Shown here piece by piece: positions 1 through 6,530 of a stretch of DNA of 64,000 bases (positions are counted from its first letter, which is position 1; each line of letters opens with the position of its first letter). This DNA is from Solibacillus sp. FSL W7-1436 (GTDB lineage Bacteria > Bacillota > Bacilli > Bacillales_A > Planococcaceae). The stretch spans positions 3,028,501-3,092,500 of the forward strand of contig NZ_JBBOWV010000001.1 of NCBI RefSeq assembly GCF_038007305.1. Reading direction: 5' to 3'. The notes beneath the pieces were generated by a model that saw only the letters and a program-made list of their open reading frames with translations, did no database searches and was not told the DNA's origin. A program made the translations under genes and the position numbers.

Positions 1-4
1 ATGT

Positions 5-47
5 GTTCCCAAACATGAACTGCAGTTCATGTTTGGGAACGATTTTT
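5..47. repeat. perfect 36-bp palindrome, terminator-like
   Basis: Positions 5-40 are an exact self-complementary palindrome with arms starting GTTCCCAAACATGAAC, followed by a short T run (GATTTTT). As RNA it would form a long hairpin with U tract, so it may terminate a gene lying before the window. A loopless perfect palindrome could also be an operator or an end of a mobile element. The rest of 1-275 shows no gene. Confidence 0.6.
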
Positions 48-275
48 GAAATGTTTGTTGCATTAAGCATCCATTTCCAAGTTTTGGTTCCTTTTGAAAG
101 TTTCTTTTTAATAACAAAGTAAGTTACTACACCCAAGAAAATGTATATAATTAACATATAACTTCCCATTAATAAAACTGTAAAGAGCTTGATATAGGAT
201 AGGTTTGTATTTAAATACCTACATATTACCATTTTTAGTATATAATATTCTTTTAAAGAAATGGAGGGGTAATAG

Positions 276-692
276 ATGACGGAGCAAAAATATATACAAC
301 AGCTACTTGAAGTCTGTTGCTTGCATCAAACGATTGATAGCTTGCATTTTTGGGGACCTGCATATGAGCTGTCGTGCGATAACAGTTTTTATGAAGAGGT
401 GAGGCTAACGGTTGAAGGCGCGTTTGAGCTAGTTCAAAATGAGGAGACGACCTATGTAACACCTGAGACGAGTGAGAAGATCGTCTATTTAATAACTTTA
501 GCTCGTCGGAAAATTTCGTCAGTTCAGTTAGTTGAGCCGAATAATTTATTGTTAACATTTGGTTCAGGTTTGAAGTTAAAAGTAATTGGAGATAACGGTC
601 CATTTGAAAGCTGGCAGCTAAAAGCCAAAGCAGAGGATGATCAAATATTAATCGTTGCAGGACCTGGTGAGCAATTAAGCCTGTTTAAGTAA
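276..692 (+). CDS. small hypothetical protein (DUF6188-like, possible immunity protein)
   Basis: 138 aa, ATG start preceded by ATGGAGGGGTAATAG, a strong ribosome site. No signal peptide or membrane segment; predicted soluble and beta-rich, with a C-terminal pattern of alternating hydrophobic residues ending in LSLFK. It resembles small DUF6188-type proteins, but I recognise this only by general appearance. It heads a tandem run of small genes, several of them broken, which is typical of immunity or accessory gene clusters. Function not known from sequence. Confidence 0.7.
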   Translation: MTEQKYIQQLLEVCCLHQTIDSLHFWGPAYELSCDNSFYEEVRLTVEGAFELVQNEETTYVTPETSEKIVYLITLARRKISSVQLVEPNNLLLTFGSGLKLKVIGDNGPFESWQLKAKAEDDQILIVAGPGEQLSLFK

Positions 693-740
693 GGGAAGCT
701 GTTAATAGTTTGGATATTCTAAATAGGAGGAGCTGCTGAA

Positions 741-1202
741 ATGAATGATCGAACGCTAAATACATACATACACGAGCTGCATTGGCATTTACCGAAAGAA
801 ACGCAGCAAGAGGCAATCGACTATTTAATCGACCATGCCCCATTAAACGATTTAGGTAAGCTTTTTGAATTAGCGAATAAGCCACATTGGCAAAATTGCA
901 TGAAGGTTGTGGAGGCAATTGGTTATCCGTACAATATCGCAGCTTTCCCGAAAATGGTCGAGCTGTTTCAAGATATGAATTGGCCCGGGGCACGTGAGGC
1001 GGTTGAATATTTTAAAACGTTACACAAGCACATCGTCGTGCCGTTTATCGAGGCAGGTGGCAAGCAGGCGATGAAAGAAAACGACGACCAGTGGCTTTGG
1101 TTTTTATATACGGTGTGTGAGCAGCTTCAATTGGAACGCACACATTTTTACGCTGGTACGATTTTTGATGAGCTGGTACGTATTTATAAACGTGACGAAT
1201 AG
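741..1202 (+). CDS. DUF5071-like protein, possible immunity protein
   Basis: 153 aa, ATG start with AGGAGGAGCTGCTGAA upstream. Helical protein with a HEAT-like feel: the central part (residues 60-95, containing FPKMVELFQDMNWPGA) matches the DUF5071 pattern of a Leu-rich helix followed by an N-W-P turn. That family is often found among immunity genes of Bacillus; the role here is inference. It sits 48 bp behind the preceding gene and just ahead of a broken gene. Confidence 0.65.
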   Translation: MNDRTLNTYIHELHWHLPKETQQEAIDYLIDHAPLNDLGKLFELANKPHWQNCMKVVEAIGYPYNIAAFPKMVELFQDMNWPGAREAVEYFKTLHKHIVVPFIEAGGKQAMKENDDQWLWFLYTVCEQLQLERTHFYAGTIFDELVRIYKRDE

Positions 1203-1219
1203 GAAAGCAGGTGGAGCAT

Positions 1220-1493
1220 TTGCTGGAAATAAAGATGAGGATTCCGTTATTTTGAAGGTGGGTCAAGTTTCAATTTTTTTAATGAGGAAAAAGTCGAAAT
1301 ACCGTTAACTGATGCTAGAGAAGTCGAAATGGCCATTCAAAATGTAAATTGGCAAGCAGATAACGAGTATTTTGATGCGACATTTGAGCTATCGGTGGAT
1401 CTTGAAGTATATTATGAAAACAGCGTAACGGACGCATATGGTACGTGGTGTGGACTCGTGTTTGCCATTGAAAAATCTGGCAAGCACGTTTAG
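1220..1493 (+). pseudogene. frameshifted small gene
   Basis: A TTG start at 1220 with AGGTGGAG upstream opens a frame reading LLEIKMRIPLF that stops at 1253. Removing one T from the TTTT run at 1250-1253 restores a continuous frame (FEGGSSFNFFNEEK onward) to the TAG at 1491, giving a protein of about 90 aa. The product is acidic and beta-like, family unrecognised. Either a recent single-base frameshift or a sequencing error in a homopolymer. Confidence 0.6.
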
Positions 1494-1534
1494 AAAGCAT
1501 GTTTGTTAAGGGAGCGATTAGCGGGGGTGTAAAG

Positions 1535-2113
1535 ATGTTTACAGATGACCAACTAAAAAAGGTGATTCGGCGTGAAACGATTAGTGCGCAATATCCATAT
1601 TCAGAGCAGGATGATGATGTGCTAGTAGATTTCATAAAGCCACTACTTGATGATATGACGCGTGCCAAAATCCGCTACACGATGGAGGCGAATCATTTTG
1701 GCAGCGGCTATGCGTCGTATATCCTTCTCATGTGCTACACCGATGATTTTGTCACAGTGACAGAGGAAAACGGCGAACACGAGGAGGACCGACGTGGCTT
1801 ATTCGTGCTCATTAGCCGACTTGCGCCTGTCGTTGCCATTGTCAATGATGCGTGGCAATGGCGACGCTTTAATGACAAAGGCGAGGATCATGGCGTTGGC
1901 GGCACGATGGTTGATTTCCCGGAGCTACTTATTGACGACAAGTACAGGCAATTAGCGAATGATTTAACACGTTTGCTGATGAAATACCATTTTACGATTT
2001 TACAATTACAAGACGTGGACAAGCCGTTACCATTTGATGAAAAAATCCGCACATTGTCACGATCACGAGGGCAATATTTAGTGTGGGATGCCATATTTTT
2101 TTGGGAAGATTAA
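1535..2113 (+). CDS. hypothetical protein
   Basis: 192 aa from the ATG at 1535, chosen over the upstream ATG at 1499 because GCGGGGGTG lies at the right distance. Soluble, charged, Trp-rich near the middle and the end (residues 115-120 and the last 10). No recognisable domain. It lies in the run of small immunity-like genes and is one of the intact members. Confidence 0.65.
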   Translation: MFTDDQLKKVIRRETISAQYPYSEQDDDVLVDFIKPLLDDMTRAKIRYTMEANHFGSGYASYILLMCYTDDFVTVTEENGEHEEDRRGLFVLISRLAPVVAIVNDAWQWRRFNDKGEDHGVGGTMVDFPELLIDDKYRQLANDLTRLLMKYHFTILQLQDVDKPLPFDEKIRTLSRSRGQYLVWDAIFFWED

Positions 2114-2168
2114 TGATGAAACTTATTGCAACAACGCTCGTTGAAACAGAGCGCCTCATTGGGGGGAA

Positions 2169-2683
2169 GTGCACAATTGGCTAGTCGCTTATGCTGTGTC
2201 GGGTGAGGCGCACGATTATGTGGAGGAAACGATTATACGACTGTGCCACTTTGCGAAGCAGCAGTTTACGTATCCATTTTATTTATATTTTGAAAGCTAT
2301 TACGATGCCATTGATGAGTTTTTAGCCGATACGAATATACCAATTATGTATAAGCCTTCGGGAAGAACCGTACCCACGCAAATCGGACGTAAATGCTTTC
2401 AAGCAGAAGTGCCTGCGTTTACAGTAGAAATACGTAATGAAAATGATTTAATGAAGCATTTAGTGAGTGGTTCCGTTACGCTTTCGATAATCTATTTTGG
2501 GCAATTCGGCAAACTGATTCAATCACGTATAGGGACGGTTTCCCTTATATAGAGCTACAAGAAAGTGAACTAATACTTTTATCTGAACATGATGCGTACG
2601 GTTTTACTATTGTGACAAATCGAGTAGACTTACAGCAAGAAAACCATGTACGAAAGTTAGTAGAAGAGGCGATATGTGAATGA
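2169..2683 (+). pseudogene. frameshifted hypothetical gene
   Basis: The frame opening with GTG at 2169 (HNWLVAYAVSG) reads plausible protein to about residue 97 and then ends at 2552 in unlikely sequence. The frame shifted by one base carries on convincingly (SEWFRYAFDNLFWAIRQTD) from about 2461 to the TGA at 2681. One missing base near 2460 explains both halves; the joined product would be about 171 aa. The start is uncertain, since GGGGGG lies only 2 bases before GTG. Family not recognised. Confidence 0.6.
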
Positions 2684-2702
2684 AAAGCAAGGAGGATTAA
2701 GT

Positions 2703-3175
2703 ATGCATCAATACATAGAACCATTTATTACAGGGGAAATTGCCTCAAAGCGAGCAGAGGAAGATATGCTGTATTATTATGATGCACAAGGACAACTGCT
2801 AGCAGAGGTGTATCATCACGACGGACAGTTTTGTTCAGGGACGTTTAATGGGCAAGGCGAACTTGATAATGTGACGAAGGAGCAAGTGATTGAAATAGCT
2901 GAACGTACTAAAAAAAGGTTTGGGCAAGATCGTTTGCAGTTACAGTCAGTGGAACGTGATGAGGATGCTATTTAGTCGAGTTTAGACGCATTGAGCCAGA
3001 GTATGGATTATTAGTGCAAGGTGTTGGACTATTCGTTACGGTGACGGATACGGGCTTTGTGGAAAATGTGACATTACATGAGGACGATTTCGAAATTTGT
3101 TATCCGGATAAAATGATTTCAAAGGAAGAAGCACGGGCCATTTTTGCTTTGCATAAACTTGTTTGCGAACTATAA
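2703..3175 (+). pseudogene. frameshifted YcdB/YcdC-like small gene
   Basis: The ATG at 2703 follows AAGGAGGATTAAGT. The first frame covers residues 1-89 and stops at 2975. The frame one base back carries on (YLVEFRRIEPEYGLLVQG onward) to the TAA at 3173. A single lost base near 2968 joins them into a protein of about 157 aa. The second half has the feel of a YcdB/YcdC or PepSY-type repeat: a glycine turn, a D-x-G-F strand pair, then ISKEEARAIF. The family call is tentative. Confidence 0.55.
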
Positions 3176-3240
3176 TAAAGACAACGATAGTAAATAGCTT
3201 CTACATGAGGCAAACTAATCTCGTGTTAGGAGGAAATGAC

Positions 3241-4182
3241 ATGCAGATCCAATTTTTAGGTACCGGTGCAGGGATGCCTTCAAAAGAGCGCAATACGAGT
3301 TCGATCGCATTCAAATTGCTGGAAGAATGCGGCTCGATTTGGCTGTTTGACTGTGGGGAAGCGACCCAGCATCAAATTTTGCATACAACGGTTAAACCGC
3401 GCAAAATTAATAAAATTTTTATTACGCATTTACATGGCGACCATATTTTCGGACTGCCCGGCTTTTTAAGCTCCCGGTCTTTTTTAGGCGGGGAGGACAG
3501 GCTCACAATTTTCGGGCCGGCCGGGTTACAGCAATGGATTGAACAAACATTGCAAATATCAAAAACCCATTTAACATATCCGATAGAATTTGTCGAAGTA
3601 AAAGATGGCATCGTGTTTGAAGATGAGCAGTTTACGGTACGTGCACTGCCGTTGCAGCATGTGATCCCGTGTTTCGGTTACCGGATTGAACAAAAGCCGA
3701 TGCAGGGCGAGCTGCTGATCGATAAGGCTTTGACGTTAGGTGTACCAAAAGGTCCGTTATTAGGTCAATTAAAAGCAGGTCATTCAGTACAGCTGGAAGA
3801 TGGCACTGTTGTAGAAAGCAGTGATGTGACGTCACCGCCACAGCAAGGGTTCACTGTTGCAATTTTAGGCGATACAAAGTATTGCGAAAACAGTATCCGT
3901 TTAGCACAAAATGCGGATGTTGTTGTACATGAAGCAACCTTTGACCATTCCACAATTGAGCTGGCGGGCAAGTATGGACATGCGACGAATACAGAAGCGG
4001 CCAAAATCGCGAAAGAGGCCCAGGCGAGACATTTGCTGTTGAATCATATAAGCGCCCGGTTTTTGAAGCATGATCTCATTCCGTTTTTGGAAGAAGCGAA
4101 AGCGATCTTCGAAAACAGCTATTTAGCGAATGATTTCAGCCAGTATGAGTTGCGGAAAAACGAATTGCTGGAAATTGAATAG
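3241..4182 (+). CDS. rnz: ribonuclease Z (tRNA 3' end processing)
   Basis: 313 aa, close to the usual 307-310 aa of the bacterial enzyme. The start is the ATG at 3241 (MQIQFLGTGAG, the conserved N terminus) behind TTAGGAGGAAATGAC, not the upstream TTG at 3163. The zinc-dependent beta-lactamase fold is clear: the HxHxDH motif in THLHGDHIFG (near residue 65), further metal residues in GDTKYC and near HEATFDH, and a late NHISARF motif. It removes 3' trailers from tRNA precursors in the cytoplasm. It appears to be transcribed alone. Confidence 0.95.
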   Translation: MQIQFLGTGAGMPSKERNTSSIAFKLLEECGSIWLFDCGEATQHQILHTTVKPRKINKIFITHLHGDHIFGLPGFLSSRSFLGGEDRLTIFGPAGLQQWIEQTLQISKTHLTYPIEFVEVKDGIVFEDEQFTVRALPLQHVIPCFGYRIEQKPMQGELLIDKALTLGVPKGPLLGQLKAGHSVQLEDGTVVESSDVTSPPQQGFTVAILGDTKYCENSIRLAQNADVVVHEATFDHSTIELAGKYGHATNTEAAKIAKEAQARHLLLNHISARFLKHDLIPFLEEAKAIFENSYLANDFSQYELRKNELLEIE

Positions 4183-4200
4183 ATGAATTAAACCGAGATG

Positions 4201-4229
4201 TATAGTAAACGGGGGGAATGTTTACTATA
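4201..4229 (+). terminator. hairpin after rnz
   Basis: A perfect 10-bp stem (TATAGTAAAC / GTTTACTATA) with a G-rich loop, 18 bp behind rnz. A TTTTTT run follows only after about 10 bases, so this is a weaker terminator candidate. Confidence 0.5.
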
Positions 4230-4302
4230 TGCCTCTTCATTTTTTAAGAGAATTTTGTTCAATTGCAGAAATATTCCGCTATAATGGAGAAAAGGGGGAT
4301 GA

Positions 4303-4536
4303 ATGATGCAGCAACCGACAATTTCACCGAAAGTATTACGATTGCTAGTTATTTTTCCAAATGTCATGAGCTATATTCTGTTATTTGGGGTCGTTGTGTA
4401 CATACGAACAAACTTGGAAATGCTGAAGGCGACAGATGGCTTAACGATGTGGCTGATCATTGCCGCAGTATTAGGTCCGATCTCGCTTTATACGACGTTC
4501 AGTATTGTGAAGCGGATAAAGAATGGATTATTGTAA
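4303..4536 (+). CDS. small two-helix membrane protein
   Basis: 77 aa, ATG at 4303 with AAAAGGGGG upstream. Two hydrophobic segments (about residues 14-34 and 48-66) joined by a short charged loop, ending in a basic tail. This frame was preferred over the overlapping longer frame at 4263 because it has both the ribosome site and membrane-like composition. Followed by a good terminator. Function unknown. Confidence 0.6.
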   Translation: MMQQPTISPKVLRLLVIFPNVMSYILLFGVVVYIRTNLEMLKATDGLTMWLIIAAVLGPISLYTTFSIVKRIKNGLL

Positions 4537-4583
4537 AGATTCCGATTCACTTAAGGGGAAAAATAAATTAATCACATGCTGAA

Positions 4584-4616
4584 GCACTCAGTTATTTTTT
4601 AACTGAGTGTTTTTTT
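4584..4616 (+). terminator. rho-independent terminator
   Basis: Stem GCACTCAGTTA / TAACTGAGTG with a T-rich loop, followed by seven T. Confidence 0.85.
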
Positions 4617-4723
4617 GATGAATTAGAGAGATTATTCCTGAGGTATTGTAAAAATTTTGAAACTAATGATAATTTCAATCGTATATTAGTTATTAATTAT
4701 ACAAGTTGGGACGGTGATGAAAA

Positions 4724-4945
4724 GTGGTACTTATTATATTGTCATGGGCTTTACTTTACGGGGTGACCATTTGGACTTATGTAAACCCTAAAGAAAGCTT
4801 GTTATGGGGACGAAGAGGAATATACAAAGAAGAACCTGAAATAACTGAACGTGCCATTCAAAATACTAAAAAGAAAGCCTTAATCACAATTATTATCCTT
4901 CCAATCATGGCTTTACTATTTTTTCTTTTCACTTATATTTTATAA
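4724..4945 (+). CDS. small membrane protein
   Basis: 73 aa with a GTG start at 4724. A hydrophobic helix at the N terminus (residues 2-20), a charged middle with WGRRG, and a strongly hydrophobic C-terminal helix (residues 51-73). No recognised family. The next gene begins 31 bp later, so the two may be cotranscribed. Confidence 0.55.
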   Translation: MVLIILSWALLYGVTIWTYVNPKESLLWGRRGIYKEEPEITERAIQNTKKKALITIIILPIMALLFFLFTYIL

Positions 4946-4976
4946 ATTGTATTTCTAGACTTTGGAGGGAAGGCAT

Positions 4977-5297
4977 TTGAAAAAAATAATTCTCTTTAAC
5001 CTATTATTTTGTATAGTAGTGGTTTTTGTTGCTTTCAATTATTTTAATAGTAAATCTCGAAGCGCGGTTGTATTCAATTATGTGCAAGACTATATGGAAA
5101 CGAACTATGGGATTGATCGGGAAAATATCATTTTAGTGGAAAATAATTACCAAAGAGGAATGGGGTTGTTTGAAATAAAAGTGAAAGATACCGTTACGGA
5201 AAACGTTTACTTTTACGAAGTCGATATTAGTGATGACTATTCATTATATTATTTTAAGGATCTTTCAGAGTTACATCGTAAAAATAGGGCTGATTAA
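4977..5297 (+). CDS. membrane-anchored small protein, DUF3139-like
   Basis: 106 aa from a TTG at 4977, chosen because GGAGGGAAGG sits just upstream (the TTG at 4962 overlaps that site). One N-terminal membrane anchor (LKKIILFNLLFCIVVVFVAF) and an outer domain of about 80 residues rich in Asn and Tyr. The pattern of an anchor plus a short mixed domain recalls DUF3139 proteins; not certain. Confidence 0.6.
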   Translation: MKKIILFNLLFCIVVVFVAFNYFNSKSRSAVVFNYVQDYMETNYGIDRENIILVENNYQRGMGLFEIKVKDTVTENVYFYEVDISDDYSLYYFKDLSELHRKNRAD

Positions 5298-5374
5298 GAG
5301 CGTGTTTCCGTTTCACCAAATAAATAATCAGATTGTGTTAATATACTCCTAAGTCTTTATATCAGGAGGTTTAC

Positions 5375-5656
5375 ATGAATTTGATCGCGCAGCATCCTTA
5401 TTTTAAAGTAGAAAGAACTGTTACAGGTACTGAACAGTTTGAAATAGAGCATGACCGAATCATTTACTTATACAATGACAAAGTGATTACGCAGAATCGA
5501 GAATTTCCGATTAAGATTGTGATGGATTTTTCTTACCGGAAAATTGCCAATCAAGGGGGGATTCTGTATTTACATACGCTTCAAGGGGTCTATACGTATA
5601 TCGTGAAAACTTCACCTGAAGCGTTCATCAATGCATATAGAGCATACTTCAAGTGA
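5375..5656 (+). CDS. small beta-rich protein, possible PH-like domain
   Basis: 93 aa, ATG with ATCAGGAGGTTTAC upstream. Alternating strands and a final helix (SPEAFINAYRAYF) resemble the short PH-fold proteins of the SunI/YnzG type, although no membrane anchor is visible. Function cannot be assigned. Confidence 0.6.
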   Translation: MNLIAQHPYFKVERTVTGTEQFEIEHDRIIYLYNDKVITQNREFPIKIVMDFSYRKIANQGGILYLHTLQGVYTYIVKTSPEAFINAYRAYFK

Positions 5657-5782
5657 AAAGCAGTATTCAATGAATTGGTTTTTTATGGTAGTATACGGAG
5701 TGATTCTGGAATAAACACTAAAAGTTTATTCGCATAACAAGGAGGGGAATTTTGTTATATTTAACACTATTGATAGCTTTGT

Positions 5783-5902
5783 TCGATTAAATTCGATGAA
5801 TCAGAAGCAACTGATATACGATTTTTCGATTTAACAAATTTACCCGTAATCAGTCCACCATATAATCCGGTAATTAAGGATTTCTTGAAAACTTTTAATT
5901 AA
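5783..5902 (+). pseudogene. C-terminal remnant of a Nudix hydrolase gene
   Basis: The frame through FDESEATDIRFFDL and LPVISPPYNPVIKDFL to the TAA at 5900 is a typical tail of an ADP-ribose pyrophosphatase-like Nudix protein (the E-A-x-x-I-R-F-F-D-L block and the proline-rich end). No Nudix box or start precedes it. A good ribosome site at 5741 leads only to a 13-codon frame. It looks like the scar of an internal deletion. Nothing else is seen in 5657-5968. Confidence 0.6.
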
Positions 5903-5940
5903 TAATATTTAATTTCCAAACTTATTATATAGATAAAGTA

Positions 5941-5966
5941 AAACGCTCAGAAATCTGAGCGTTTTT
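5941..5966. terminator. bidirectional terminator
   Basis: AAACGCTCAG / CTGAGCGTTTTT stem with an AAAT loop. It has A and T runs on both sides, so it can serve the converging sequences on either strand. Confidence 0.8.
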
Positions 5967-5968
5967 CA

Positions 5969-6223
5969 TTAATATTCTATAGAGAGACGATACTTAATGC
6001 GTTGAACGATTTCATGTTCTTCATCGTTCATCGCTTTATATAAAGCTTGCATATCATATCCAGTAAGGTCATTGATATCCTTAGCTATAAAACGTACTGC
6101 ATGGAGAACCTGATATAAATCAGCAACATGTTCTTCTGTAAGTGAACCTTTATCATCAGAAGTTAAAAAATACCTATCTACATATTTTACGGATGACTTT
6201 TCAGGGGAAAGGCTGTTCATGTT
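5969..6223 (-). pseudogene. truncated hypothetical gene
   Basis: On the minus strand the part beginning MNSLSPEKSSVKYVDRYF reads as a normal acidic helical protein of about 84 aa ending next to the shared terminator. The ATG has no ribosome site, and the 5' extension to 6322 looks non-coding and overlaps a plus-strand membrane-like frame. The 5' end has probably been lost in a rearrangement near 6200. Family not recognised. Confidence 0.4.
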
Positions 6224-6299
6224 TTTAATGGGAATCATTATGGGGTATATAATCGGTAGAATTGCCCCAAAACGAAAAAAGGTTGATTTAGGAACTTGA
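6219..6299 (+). CDS. possible 26-aa membrane peptide or remnant
   Basis: ATG at 6219 preceded by GGGGAAAGG encodes a short hydrophobic helix followed by a basic stretch (RIAPKRKKVDLGT). It may be a real small membrane protein, or the tail of a lost membrane protein joined to the truncated minus-strand gene. A hairpin terminator follows. Confidence 0.3.
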   Translation: MFLMGIIMGYIIGRIAPKRKKVDLGT

Positions 6300-6329
6300 T
6301 GGTTGCTTATTTTTATAAGCATTTTAATA

Positions 6330-6370
6330 AAGGGGCGTGATTCTTAAATAAGAATTAGCGCCCTTTTATT
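6330..6370 (+). terminator. hairpin, copy 1 of a dispersed palindrome
   Basis: Long imperfect palindrome (AAGGGGCG arm, core ATTCTTAAATAAGAAT, GCGCCCTT arm) followed by TTATTATT. A second copy with the same core and the same flank lies at 62797. Confidence 0.65.
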
Positions 6371-6402
6371 ATTGTGGAGCCCCATTATATAGGAGATATG
6401 AT

Positions 6403-6510
6403 ATGAATGCATGGGTTTTAGTAGAGAATAAAGTAGCGGTTTGCCAAAAACCTATTGACTATGCATATTTCCTAACTAACAATAACCTTTATGCAGAAAC
6501 TGAATCGTAA
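6403..6510 (+). CDS. possible 35-aa small protein
   Basis: ATG at 6403 behind TAGGAGATATGAT opens a frame of 35 codons (start MNAWVLVENKVAVCQ) ending 20 bp before the penicillin-binding protein. No similarity recognised. It may be a leader peptide, a remnant or chance. Confidence 0.25.
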   Translation: MNAWVLVENKVAVCQKPIDYAYFLTNNNLYAETES

Positions 6511-6530
6511 GACAAAAGGTGGAACAAAAC

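Noticed and set aside
4263-4571. 102-aa frame overlapping the small membrane protein
   Set aside because: Lacks a ribosome site; the overlapping frame at 4303 has one and has clear membrane helices.
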